Below are positions 8,440 through 16,962 of a stretch of DNA of 64,000 nt, piece after piece (positions within the stretch are counted from its first letter, which is position 1; every line of letters begins with the position of its first letter). This stretch comes from Limnohabitans sp. (GTDB lineage Bacteria; Pseudomonadota; Gammaproteobacteria; Burkholderiales; Burkholderiaceae_C), in contig NZ_JAAVVW010000003.1 in the NCBI RefSeq assembly GCF_023910625.1, forward strand, positions 124,001 to 188,000, written 5' to 3'. The translations under genes were made by a program, and so were the position numbers. The notes beneath the pieces are model-generated. The model did no database searches, had not been told where the DNA came from, and saw only the letters and a list, made by a program, of their open reading frames with translations.

Positions 8440-9195
8440 ATGAAAATTCTGGTTCCCGTCAAGCGGGTGGTGGACTACAACGTCAAGGTCCGTGTCAAGT
8501 CTGATGGTTCGGGCGTGGACATTGCCAACGTCAAGATGAGCATGAACCCCTTTGACGAAATCGCCGTCGAAGAAGCCGTGCGCCTGAAAGAAAAAGGCTT
8601 TGCGACCGAAATCATCGCCGTGTCTTGCGGTGTGGTCCAGTGCCAGGAAACCCTGCGCACCGCGATGGCCATCGGTGCCGATCGCGGCATTCTGGTCGAG
8701 ACCCCCGCGGACATGGACCTGCAGCCGCTGGCTGTGGCCAAACTGCTCAAGGCCTTGGTCGACAAAGAGCAACCCGGCCTGATCATCTTGGGCAAGCAAG
8801 CCATTGACGACGACTGCAACCAGACCGGCCAGATGCTGGCGGCGCTGGCCGATTTGCCCCAGGCGACGTTTGCTTCCAAAGTGGAAATCGTGGATGGCAA
8901 AGCCCAAGTGACCCGCGAGATCGACGGGGGTCTGGAAGTGCTGAGCATCAGCCTGCCCGCTGTGATCACCACCGACCTGCGCCTGAACGAGCCGCGTTAT
9001 GTGACGCTGCCCAACATCATGAAGGCCAAGAAAAAGCAGCTCGACCACTTCATGCCAGAAGATCTGGGCGTCGATGTGGCCCCCCGCATCAAGACCCTGA
9101 AAGTGACCGAGCCCGCCAAGCGCAGCGCTGGCATCAAGGTGCCCGATGTGGCGACCTTGGTGGACAAGCTCAAAAACGTGGCCAAGGTCATCTGA
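8440..9195 (+). CDS. etfB: Electron transfer flavoprotein, beta subunit
   Basis: 251 residues starting [19 protein letters not shown]. Family blocks: [19 protein letters not shown], the AMP-binding region around [20 protein letters not shown], and the [20 protein letters not shown] signature with PNIMKAKKK. EtfB binds AMP and pairs with EtfA to form the FAD-carrying heterodimer that passes electrons from acyl-CoA dehydrogenases to ETF-ubiquinone oxidoreductase. etfA follows after 100 bases in the same direction and an acyl-CoA dehydrogenase lies just beyond, a layout common in this order. A GGAG ribosome site precedes the ATG. Confidence 0.97.
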   Translation: MKILVPVKRVVDYNVKVRVKSDGSGVDIANVKMSMNPFDEIAVEEAVRLKEKGFATEIIAVSCGVVQCQETLRTAMAIGADRGILVETPADMDLQPLAVAKLLKALVDKEQPGLIILGKQAIDDDCNQTGQMLAALADLPQATFASKVEIVDGKAQVTREIDGGLEVLSISLPAVITTDLRLNEPRYVTLPNIMKAKKKQLDHFMPEDLGVDVAPRIKTLKVTEPAKRSAGIKVPDVATLVDKLKNVAKVI

Positions 9196-9295
9196 AATTC
9201 AGCGTTGTGTTTTGGGCTTTCACAGTGAACAGCACCCGCCAACGCCCAACCTTCACGCTTTGCGCTCAACCCTCAACACTTAACGCTCACCCATC

Positions 9296-10228
9296 ATGAC
9301 TTCTCTCGTTATTGCCGAACACGACAACGCCTCGATCAAGGGCGCTACCCTGAACACCGTGACCGCTGCCGCCGCTTGCGGTGGTGATGTGCATGTGCTG
9401 GTGGCTGGCCACAACGCCGCTGCTGCTGCCGCCGCCGCTGCCCAAATCGCTGGCGTGTCAAAAGTCATTCACGCTGACAGCGACGCCTTGGCACACAGCC
9501 TGGCCGAAAACGTCGCAGCCCAAGTGCTGGCCATCGCCAGCAACTACAGCCACATCTTGTTCCCCGCCACAGCCGCGGGTAAAAACGTGGCCCCTCGCGT
9601 GGCCGCCAAGCTCGATGTTGCGCAGATCAGTGACGTGACTCAAGTCATCTCAGCCGACACCTTTGAGCGCCCCATCTACGCTGGCAACGCCATCGCCACC
9701 GTGCAAAGCACCGACGGCACCAAAGTCATCACCGTGCGCACCACCGGCTTTGACGCTGCTGCTGCCACAGGGGGCAGCGCCGCGGTGGAAGTTGCATTAG
9801 CCCAGGCCGACAGCGGCAAGAGCAGCTTCACGCGCAGCGAGATCGCCAAGAACGACCGCCCTGAGCTGACCGCCGCCAAGATCATCGTCTCCGGTGGCCG
9901 CGCTTTGGGCAGCTCGGAGAAGTTCAAGGAAGTGATGACGCCCCTGGCCGACAAGTTGGGCGCTGCCATTGGGGCGAGTCGCGCAGCAGTCGACGCGGGT
10001 TATGCGGCCAACGACCTGCAAGTGGGCCAGACCGGCAAGATCGTCGCGCCGCAGCTGTATGTCGCTTGCGGCATCTCGGGTGCGATCCAGCACTTGGCGG
10101 GCATGAAGGATTCCAAGGTGATCGTGGCGATCAACAAAGACCCTGAAGCCCCGATCTTCAGCGTTGCCGATTTTGGCCTGGAAGCCGATTTGTTCGCGGC
10201 TGTGCCTGAGTTGACTCAGTCGCTGTGA
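9296..10228 (+). CDS. etfA: Electron transfer flavoprotein, alpha subunit
   Basis: 310 residues. The N-terminal half is the variable alpha/beta domain, Ala-rich here (a run of Ala around residues 41-52). The FAD-binding C-terminal half carries [13 protein letters not shown], the [20 protein letters not shown] block, [15 protein letters not shown] and [16 protein letters not shown], all signature segments of EtfA. It forms the heterodimer with EtfB and holds the redox-active FAD. A rho-independent terminator follows the stop, so etfBA is probably a two-gene unit. Confidence 0.97.
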   Translation: MTSLVIAEHDNASIKGATLNTVTAAAACGGDVHVLVAGHNAAAAAAAAAQIAGVSKVIHADSDALAHSLAENVAAQVLAIASNYSHILFPATAAGKNVAPRVAAKLDVAQISDVTQVISADTFERPIYAGNAIATVQSTDGTKVITVRTTGFDAAAATGGSAAVEVALAQADSGKSSFTRSEIAKNDRPELTAAKIIVSGGRALGSSEKFKEVMTPLADKLGAAIGASRAAVDAGYAANDLQVGQTGKIVAPQLYVACGISGAIQHLAGMKDSKVIVAINKDPEAPIFSVADFGLEADLFAAVPELTQSL

Positions 10229-10242
10229 TGATTTGAAGATTG

Positions 10243-10272
10243 CAAAAAAGGCCTCCGTGAGAGGTCTTTTTT
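10243..10272 (+). terminator. Rho-independent terminator after etfA
   Basis: An inverted repeat AAAAAAGGCCTC / GAGGTCTTTTTT with a four-base CGTG loop and one G-T pair, ending in a run of T. It begins 15 bases after the etfA stop and ends about 45 bases before the next start, so it should separate etfBA from the acyl-CoA dehydrogenase transcript. Confidence 0.8.
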
Positions 10273-10315
10273 GTACCCAACCCCAATTTCCTCGGATCCC
10301 TATCGGAGACAAGAC

Positions 10316-12136
10316 ATGAGTTACATCGCCCCCTTGAAGGACATGCTTTTCAACATCGAGCATTTGGCACGCATCGACCAAATCGCGCAGATCCCCGGCT
10401 TTGAAGATGCGGGCCTGGAAACCGCGCAAGCCGTGCTTGAAGAGTGCGCCAAGCTCAACCAGGATGTGATTTCCCCCCTGAACTGGGAAGGTGACAAGAA
10501 CCCGTCCTTTCACAACGGCAGCGGTGTTACCACCACGCCCGGCTTCAAAGAGGCCTATCAACAATATGCCGAAGGCGGCTGGCAAGGTCTGCAGCACCCG
10601 GCCGACTTTGGCGGCCAGGGTCTGCCCAAAACCATTGGCGCGGCCTGCGGTGAAATGCTCAACTCGGCCAACATGGCTTTTGCGCTGTGCCCCTTGCTCA
10701 CCGACGGCGCGATCGAAGCTTTGCTGACAGCGGGTTCCGACGAACTCAAAGCCACTTACCTGGAAAAACTGATCTCCGGCCAGTGGACAGGCACCATGAA
10801 TCTGACCGAGCCGCAAGCCGGTTCAGACTTGGCCGCTGTGCGCACCCGCGCCGAACCGCAGCCCAATGGCACTTACAAAATCTTCGGCACCAAAATTTAC
10901 ATCACCTACGGTGAGCACGACATGGCCGAGAACATCGTGCACCTGGTGCTGGCCCGGGTGGTGGGCGCGCCTGAAGGCGTCAAAGGCATCAGCCTGTTTG
11001 TGGTTCCCAAGTTTCTTGTCAAAGGTGATGGCTCTTTGGACGCGCGCAACGATGTGCATTGCGTGAGCATCGAGCACAAGTTGGGCATCAAGGCCAGCCC
11101 TACAGCGGTGCTGCAGTTTGGCGACGGCACGGCGGCGAGCATTGCAGACAGCACCGGACCCGGTGCTGTGGGCTTCTTGGTAGGCCAGGAAAACCGTGGC
11201 CTCGAATACATGTTCATCATGATGAACGCTGCCCGCTACGCCGTGGGTGTGCAGGGCATCGCGATTGCCGAGCGCTCATACCAGCGTGCCGTGCAATACG
11301 CCCGTGACCGCGTGCAAAGCCGCCCGGTGGACGGCAGCTTGCCTGCGGCTGGCCCCATCATTCACCACCCCGATGTGCGCCGCATGCTGATGACCATGCG
11401 CGCCTACACCGAAGGCTGCCGCGCCATGGCATCCACCGCGGCCGCCGCTTACGATGCATCGCACCACCACCCTGACGCAGAAGTGCGCAAGCAAAATCTG
11501 GCGTTCTACGAATTCATGGTGCCGCTGGTCAAGGGCTACAGCACAGAGATGAGCCTGGAAGTCACCAGCTTAGGTGTACAGGTGCACGGTGGCATGGGCT
11601 TCATCGAAGAAACCGGTGCGGCGCAGTATTACCGCGACGCCAAAATTTTGACCATCTACGAAGGCACGACCGCCATCCAGGCCAACGATCTGGTGGGCCG
11701 CAAGACCGCGCGTGACGGCGGCCAAACCGCCAAGGCCTTGGCCGCGCAAGTGGCCCAGACCGAAAGCGAATTGGTCGCATCGGGCAACGCCGATGCACTG
11801 GCTGTGGCCCGTCGCCTCAAAGCCGCGCGTGAAGCCTTCATCGACGTGGTCGAGTTTGTGGCAGGCAACACCAAGGCCCACCCCAACGACGTGTTTGCAG
11901 GCAGCGTGCCCTACCTCATGCTGGCGGGCAATTTGATGGCAGGCTGGCAAATGGGCCGCGCGCTGTTGGTGGCGTTGACCCCTGAAGCCCAGGCACAAGA
12001 CGCCGCGTTCATGGCCGCCAAAGTGAACACCGCGCGTTTTTACGCCGACCACATTTTGTCCAAGGCCCCAGGCATCCGCGATAGCATTGTGGAAGGCGCT
12101 GGCAGTGTGACGGCGATGGCGCTCGACGCTTTCTGA
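10316..12136 (+). CDS. Acyl-CoA dehydrogenase, long (about 600-residue) type
   Basis: 606 residues from ATG 10316, preceded by CGGAGA at a good distance; an in-frame start at 10271 falls in the terminator and was rejected. The order is an N-terminal extension (SYIAPLKDMLFNIEHL), acyl-CoA dehydrogenase N and middle domains with GTMNLTEPQAGSDLAAVRT, then the C-terminal FAD domain with QVHGGMGFIEETGAAQYYRD and ILTIYEGTTAIQANDLVGRK. The extra C-terminal domain (about 480-606) is usual in the FadE/DmdC-like group. It oxidises acyl-CoA to enoyl-CoA with FAD; EtfBA encoded just upstream is the likely acceptor. Chain-length specificity, or a DmdC-like role, cannot be told from sequence alone. Confidence 0.92.
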   Translation: MSYIAPLKDMLFNIEHLARIDQIAQIPGFEDAGLETAQAVLEECAKLNQDVISPLNWEGDKNPSFHNGSGVTTTPGFKEAYQQYAEGGWQGLQHPADFGGQGLPKTIGAACGEMLNSANMAFALCPLLTDGAIEALLTAGSDELKATYLEKLISGQWTGTMNLTEPQAGSDLAAVRTRAEPQPNGTYKIFGTKIYITYGEHDMAENIVHLVLARVVGAPEGVKGISLFVVPKFLVKGDGSLDARNDVHCVSIEHKLGIKASPTAVLQFGDGTAASIADSTGPGAVGFLVGQENRGLEYMFIMMNAARYAVGVQGIAIAERSYQRAVQYARDRVQSRPVDGSLPAAGPIIHHPDVRRMLMTMRAYTEGCRAMASTAAAAYDASHHHPDAEVRKQNLAFYEFMVPLVKGYSTEMSLEVTSLGVQVHGGMGFIEETGAAQYYRDAKILTIYEGTTAIQANDLVGRKTARDGGQTAKALAAQVAQTESELVASGNADALAVARRLKAAREAFIDVVEFVAGNTKAHPNDVFAGSVPYLMLAGNLMAGWQMGRALLVALTPEAQAQDAAFMAAKVNTARFYADHILSKAPGIRDSIVEGAGSVTAMALDAF

Positions 12137-12169
12137 AATTGATTCCAACAAAGATTCTGAGGAGCCCCC

Positions 12170-13123
12170 ATGTCTAAATTGCCCGCCGTTCTGGCAAACC
12201 TGCCTTTCCCCGCCATCGCTTCGCCCCTGTTCATCATCAGCAACCCCAAGTTGGTGATTGAGCAGTGCAAGGCCGGCATTGTGGGCTCCATGCCCGCTTT
12301 GAATGCCCGTCCTGCCGCGCAGCTCGAAGAGTGGTTGATTGAAATCACCGAAACTCTGGCGGCTTACAACAAGGCCAATCCGGACAAACCCGCCGCGCCC
12401 TTTGCCATCAACCAGATCGTGCACAAAAGCAATGACCGTCTGGAACACGACATGGCCATGTGTGTCAAATACAAGGTACCGATCATCATCACCTCTCTGG
12501 GCGCGCGCGAGGAGATCAATGCTGCCGCCCACAGCTACGGCGGTGTGGTGTTGCATGACATCATCAACAACAAGCACGCGCACAAAGCGATCGAAAAGGG
12601 CGCAGACGGGCTGATCGCCGTGGCTGCGGGTGCAGGAGGCCATGCGGGCGTCAAAAGCCCTTTTGCCTTGATCCAGGAAATCCGCCAGTGGTTCGACGGC
12701 CCGGTGGCGTTGTCCGGCTCTATTGCCACGGGCGATGCGATTTTGGCCGCGCAGGCCATGGGCGCAGACTTTGCCTACATTGGTTCGGCCTTCATCGCGA
12801 CCCTAGAGGCGCGAGCCACAGAGGATTACAAACAAGCCATTGTGGCGTGCAACTCGGACGACATCATTTACAGCAATTTGTTCACGGGCGTGCATGGCAA
12901 CTACTTGGCCCCGTCGATCCGCGCTGCAGGTCTGGACCCCGAGAACCTGCCCGAGTCTGACCCCAGCAAGATGAACTTCGGTGGTGACGCCAAAAAAGCC
13001 TGGAAAGACATCTGGGGCTGCGGTCAAGGCATTGGTGCGATCCAGGCGGTGCAAAGCACGGCCGATTTGGTGGCCCAACTCAAGGCGCAATACCAAGCAG
13101 CCCGCAACCGTTTGGCCCTGTGA
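12170..13123 (+). CDS. Nitronate monooxygenase (2-nitropropane dioxygenase family)
   Basis: 317 residues. FMN-dependent TIM-barrel enzyme: the start FPAIASPLFIISNPKLVIEQ, then GIVGSMPALNAR, and the flavin phosphate site AAGAGGHAG, followed by GPVALSGSIATGDAILAAQA and GADFAYIGSAFIAT. These enzymes oxidise alkyl nitronates such as propionate 3-nitronate; many paralogues have unknown substrates. It lies 33 bases after the acyl-CoA dehydrogenase on the same strand and probably shares its transcript, as NMO genes often accompany acyl-CoA genes. A terminator-like hairpin follows at 13161. Confidence 0.9.
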   Translation: MSKLPAVLANLPFPAIASPLFIISNPKLVIEQCKAGIVGSMPALNARPAAQLEEWLIEITETLAAYNKANPDKPAAPFAINQIVHKSNDRLEHDMAMCVKYKVPIIITSLGAREEINAAAHSYGGVVLHDIINNKHAHKAIEKGADGLIAVAAGAGGHAGVKSPFALIQEIRQWFDGPVALSGSIATGDAILAAQAMGADFAYIGSAFIATLEARATEDYKQAIVACNSDDIIYSNLFTGVHGNYLAPSIRAAGLDPENLPESDPSKMNFGGDAKKAWKDIWGCGQGIGAIQAVQSTADLVAQLKAQYQAARNRLAL

Positions 13124-13144
13124 TGGCTTCTGCCTGAGCCGCCC

Positions 13145-14326
13145 TTGTTCAACACATCGCAGCGCCCTTTGGGGCGTTCTTTTTTGATCGATGCCTTCAA
13201 GGCTGCGGGCTGCTTGTTGATTGTGTTGCACCACTTGGCCTTTTACGGGCCCATGTCGGATGTGGTGAACGTTGCTTTTCCTGCTGTGGTGGACTGGTTT
13301 TATGACCATGGCCGATTGGCGGTGCAGTTTTTCTTGGTGTGTGCGGGATTTCTCACAGCAGGCAGTTTGGCGCGATATGCATCGCTGACGCTGTCCGAGG
13401 CCCTGAAGCTGGCCTGGCAGCGCTATTTGCGTTTGGCCATTCCCTTGTTGGCCGCACTGAGCTTCACTGTGCTGGTCAGTGAATGGGTCAGGCCAGACTT
13501 TGCGCACGCCAGCCTGTCGGCTCCGCCCGGTTGGGGGCAGGCGCTGGCGCACATGGCGCTCATGCAGCATGTGCTGGAGCTGGAAGCCTTGTCGGCAGGT
13601 ATTTGGTACGTGGCGATTGACTTTCAGTTGTACGCGATGGCATTGACTTGCCTGTTGGTGCTGAAGGCCTGGCCCCGTGCACAGACAGCGAATCCGGGCT
13701 TGGACCGGGCAGATGCCAAGCGCTGGGCGATGTGGTTGGTGCTGGTCTGCGTCTCTTTGTGGTGGTGGAATTTGGACAGCAATCTGGACGATTGGGGCGT
13801 GTATTTTTGGGGCTCTTATGGCTTGGGCTTACTCGCTTGGGAGGCCCGTCGGTTCACTGGCTCGGGCGCTTCTGAAGGCCAGGTTCGCCGCTGGATTGTG
13901 GGTGCGTTGATGCTGCTCGTTGGCGGCGTGTCCTGGTGGCTGGAGCCGCGAGCGCGGATCGCGCTGGCGTGGAGCTTGGCGGCCCTGTTGATGGCGGTGC
14001 CTGAAGCCTGGCTGTGGGGCCGAGCGCTTGGGGCCTCTCGCTGGCGCTCGGCCTTGGAGTGGTTGTCGGGCGTGTCCTACTCTGTGTTCCTCATCCACTT
14101 TGGCGTGAGCTTGGCAGTCAGTGCCGTTGTCACGCAGCATTGGCCTGATGCGCTGTGGGTCAATGTGCTGGGCGTCTTGGCCAGCTTGCTGCTGTCGCTG
14201 CTGCTGGGTGGCCTGCTTTGTCGGTGGGTGGAGCGGCAACCACCGACGGTGTGGCGCTGGTGGTTTTGGGTGGGGGCGTTCAAGGCCAGTGTGGCACTGG
14301 CCTTGTTCATGAATCCGGTGGTTTGA
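13145..14326 (+). CDS. Acyltransferase family 3 membrane protein
   Basis: About 393 residues if the TTG at 13145 is used. Integral membrane protein with around ten hydrophobic segments; the diagnostic block is FLIDAFKAAGCLLIVLHHLA near the N-terminus, with RLAVQFFLVCAGFL next and SGVSYSVFLIHFGVS near the C-terminus. The family (OafA/NodX-like) transfers acetyl or other acyl groups to extracytoplasmic sugars or lipids. No ATG is near the start, and a terminator-like hairpin with a T run lies inside the first 14 codons, so TTG 13184, just before IDAFKAAG, is a plausible true start. Acceptor unknown. It is convergent with cphA, only 13 bases apart. Confidence 0.82.
   Translation: MFNTSQRPLGRSFLIDAFKAAGCLLIVLHHLAFYGPMSDVVNVAFPAVVDWFYDHGRLAVQFFLVCAGFLTAGSLARYASLTLSEALKLAWQRYLRLAIPLLAALSFTVLVSEWVRPDFAHASLSAPPGWGQALAHMALMQHVLELEALSAGIWYVAIDFQLYAMALTCLLVLKAWPRAQTANPGLDRADAKRWAMWLVLVCVSLWWWNLDSNLDDWGVYFWGSYGLGLLAWEARRFTGSGASEGQVRRWIVGALMLLVGGVSWWLEPRARIALAWSLAALLMAVPEAWLWGRALGASRWRSALEWLSGVSYSVFLIHFGVSLAVSAVVTQHWPDALWVNVLGVLASLLLSLLLGGLLCRWVERQPPTVWRWWFWVGAFKASVALALFMNPVV
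13161..13185 (+). terminator. Terminator-like hairpin after the nitronate monooxygenase gene
   Basis: A CGCCC / GGGCG stem with a short T/G loop followed by TTCTTTTTT, about 38 bases after the upstream stop codon. It would end the dehydrogenase/NMO transcript. It overlaps the first codons of the longest reading of the acyltransferase gene, which supports a later start for that gene. Confidence 0.55.
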
Positions 14327-14339
14327 GTCCCCGCCCGGG

Positions 14340-16919
14340 TCAGTTGGCCCCGTTGCTGGCCTTGACCTTTTCGGTGATGTACGCCAAAGCCTCTTCGACC
14401 TGGTCAATCAAAATCAGGCACAGATCGCCCGGTGACAGGCGCGACAGGGCGGTGTCGATGGCATTGAACTCGCCCTGGATGTCTTGCACATGGGTGGTGC
14501 GCAGCGCGCCTTGCAGACCTTCGCGCAGCAAACCGATCACCTCGCCGTCTTCGCGCCCGCGTTGGCAAGCGTCTTGGAACAGCAGCACTTCGTCAAATGC
14601 TTTGCCCAGAATTTGCGTCTGGTCGCGGATGTCCTGGTCGCGCCGGTCGCCCGCACCACTGATCACCACCACGCGCTTGTTGGCGGGCATGTTCTCCACC
14701 GCCTGCACCAAAGCCTGGATGGCGTCCGGGTTGTGTCCGTAATCGGCAATGAGCGTCGCGCCCTGGTAGTCAAACAGGTTGAAGCGACCGGGGACGCCCT
14801 GGATGTCGCTGATGAAGGTGGCCAGGCCTTGCGCCATCGCATCCCAGTGCACGTCTACCGCCCAAGCCGCGCCCACCGCGGCCAACACGTTCTCGGTCAG
14901 AAAACCGATTTGACCTTGGCGTGTGAGCGGCACTTGGCTCAGCGGGATGCGGAACACCTGTCTGCCTTTTTGGGCTACGATGGCGCCGTCTTCCACATAG
15001 ACCACGCGTTTGCCTTGGGCGCGGTGCGTGGCCAGCACGGGGTGGTTGGCGTCCAGCGCAAAAAAGGTCACATCGCCCGGGCTGTGCCGGGCCATGGCCA
15101 CCACAGCCGGGTCGTTGGCGTTGAGCACGGCCATGCCCCTGGGGTCCACGTTGAGCACGATCACCCGTTTGAGCACCGACAGGTCTTCCAGGGTGGTGAT
15201 GTAGTTCAGGCCCAGGTGGTCGCCTGCGCCCAAGTTGGTGACCACGGCCACTTGGCAGCGGTCAAAGGCCAGGCCCTCGCGCAGCAAGCCGCCTCGGGCG
15301 GTCTCGAACACGGCGGCATCCACATCGGGGTGCATCAACACGTTGCGGGCGCTGCGCGGGCCGCTGCAGTCGCCCGAGTCGGTTTGGCGGCCATTGACGT
15401 AGACCCCGTCGGTGTTGGTCATGCCCACGCGCAGGCCTTGGGCCTTGAGCAGGTGAGCCGCCAAGCGCACGGTGGTGGTTTTGCCGTTGGTGCCGGTCAC
15501 GGCAATCACCGGGATGCGGCCGTTGTCGCCATCGGGGAACATGAGGTCAATGACGGCATTGCCCACATCCCTGCCTTTGCCAAACGAGGGGCTGATGTGC
15601 ATGCGCAGGCCCGGTGCGGCGTTGAGCTCGACGATGCCACCGTTTTGGTCTTCGAGCGGGCGCGAGAGCGATTCGCAGACCACGTCAACGCCGCAAATGT
15701 CCACGCCCACCATTTGTGCCGCCGCGATCACGCGGGCTTTGACCTCGGGGTGCACTTCGTCGGTCACATCGGTGGCGGTGCCGCCGGTGGACAGGTTGGC
15801 GTTGTTGCGCAAAATCACGCGGCGGCCCTTGGCGGGCACCGATTCGGGCTCCAGGTCTTGCGCATGCAGGCGGCCGATGGCGATGTCGTCAAAACGGATT
15901 TTGGTCAAAGATGTCGCGTGACCTTCACCCCGGCGTGGGTCGGCATTGACCAGATCGACCAATTGGCGCACGGTGTGCTTGCCATCGCCCACGACCAGCG
16001 GCGGCTCGCGCCTTGCGGCGGCCACCAGTTTGTCGCCCACCACCAGCAGGCGGTAATCGTGGCCGGGCAAAAACTTTTCCACCAGCACGGTGCCATACCG
16101 CACAGCGGTGGCATAGGCTTTGTCAAACGCCTCACGCGCAGTGATGTTGACCGAGACCCCTTTGCCCTGGTTGCCGTCTTGGGGTTTGACCACAACCGGC
16201 AGACCGATTTCATGGGCAATGGCCCAGGCTTCGTCCAGGCTCTTGGACGGGCGCCCCATGGGCACGGGCACGCCTGCCGCGTGCAGCAGGCTTTTGGTCA
16301 GGTCCTTGTCTTGTGCAATCGATTCGGCAATGGCGCTGGTGGTGTCGGTTTCGGCGGCCTGGATGCGTCGCTGCTTGGCGCCCCAGCCAAATTGCACCAT
16401 GCTGCCATCGGTGAGGCGACGGATCGGGATTCCGCGCGACATGGCGGCGTCCACGATGGACCCGGTCGAAGGCCCAAGGCGCACGTCTTCGTCGTGTTCG
16501 TGCAATTGCGCGATGGCGCCTTCCAGGTCGAAGCCGGCACCTGCTGCGGCGGCCTGACACAGTTGCTCGGCCAGGCTCAGCGCCAAACGACCTACCACTT
16601 CTTCGGTGTACTGCACCACCACCTGAAACACGCCGGGCTCCTCGGTGGGCATGGTGCGGCTGAAGGACACCGGGCAGCCTGCGTGCGCTTGCAGGCTCAA
16701 GGTGACTTTTTCCAACGCATGGGCCAGCGTGACGGCCTCGCCGGGGCGCTGCCCATCAAACGGACCGACCGCGGGAAAGATGCGACGCAGTTGCTGCTCA
16801 ACCGGGTGCTGCGCTGACAGGCCGCTGTCTTCGGGACCGCAGCTGACGATGGCTTCGATGGCGGTGTGGCGGCTCCACAGATTGGGGCCACGCAAAGCGC
16901 GAATACGAGAAACTTGCAT
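14340..16919 (-). CDS. cphA: Cyanophycin synthetase (CphA)
   Basis: 859 residues, close to the usual length of about 875. N-terminal domain to about 160, ATP-grasp domain about 200-465 (SAIAESIAQDKDLTKSLL, VVKPQDGNQGKGVSV, GVDVVCE, ELNAAPGLRMH) and a Mur-ligase-like domain from about 470 with an intact P-loop GTNGKTTT at 476-483. The enzyme alternately adds Asp to the backbone and Arg to the Asp side chain, making the storage polymer cyanophycin. The second synthetase gene lies 43 bases upstream on the same strand, so the two are probably one operon with cphA downstream. No cphB or cphE degradation gene is visible. Confidence 0.96.
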   Translation of the reverse strand: MQVSRIRALRGPNLWSRHTAIEAIVSCGPEDSGLSAQHPVEQQLRRIFPAVGPFDGQRPGEAVTLAHALEKVTLSLQAHAGCPVSFSRTMPTEEPGVFQVVVQYTEEVVGRLALSLAEQLCQAAAAGAGFDLEGAIAQLHEHDEDVRLGPSTGSIVDAAMSRGIPIRRLTDGSMVQFGWGAKQRRIQAAETDTTSAIAESIAQDKDLTKSLLHAAGVPVPMGRPSKSLDEAWAIAHEIGLPVVVKPQDGNQGKGVSVNITAREAFDKAYATAVRYGTVLVEKFLPGHDYRLLVVGDKLVAAARREPPLVVGDGKHTVRQLVDLVNADPRRGEGHATSLTKIRFDDIAIGRLHAQDLEPESVPAKGRRVILRNNANLSTGGTATDVTDEVHPEVKARVIAAAQMVGVDICGVDVVCESLSRPLEDQNGGIVELNAAPGLRMHISPSFGKGRDVGNAVIDLMFPDGDNGRIPVIAVTGTNGKTTTVRLAAHLLKAQGLRVGMTNTDGVYVNGRQTDSGDCSGPRSARNVLMHPDVDAAVFETARGGLLREGLAFDRCQVAVVTNLGAGDHLGLNYITTLEDLSVLKRVIVLNVDPRGMAVLNANDPAVVAMARHSPGDVTFFALDANHPVLATHRAQGKRVVYVEDGAIVAQKGRQVFRIPLSQVPLTRQGQIGFLTENVLAAVGAAWAVDVHWDAMAQGLATFISDIQGVPGRFNLFDYQGATLIADYGHNPDAIQALVQAVENMPANKRVVVISGAGDRRDQDIRDQTQILGKAFDEVLLFQDACQRGREDGEVIGLLREGLQGALRTTHVQDIQGEFNAIDTALSRLSPGDLCLILIDQVEEALAYITEKVKASNGAN

Positions 16920-16962
16920 GAAAGGTGTTTCCAGGGGAAGAAGGGTGGCCAGGGGCGATGTT

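Noticed and set aside
14484..16817. A 777-codon open frame on the plus strand opposite cphA
   Set aside because: It is the antisense shadow of a high-GC gene: His/Gly/Gln-rich, no family motif, while the minus strand encodes a complete CphA.
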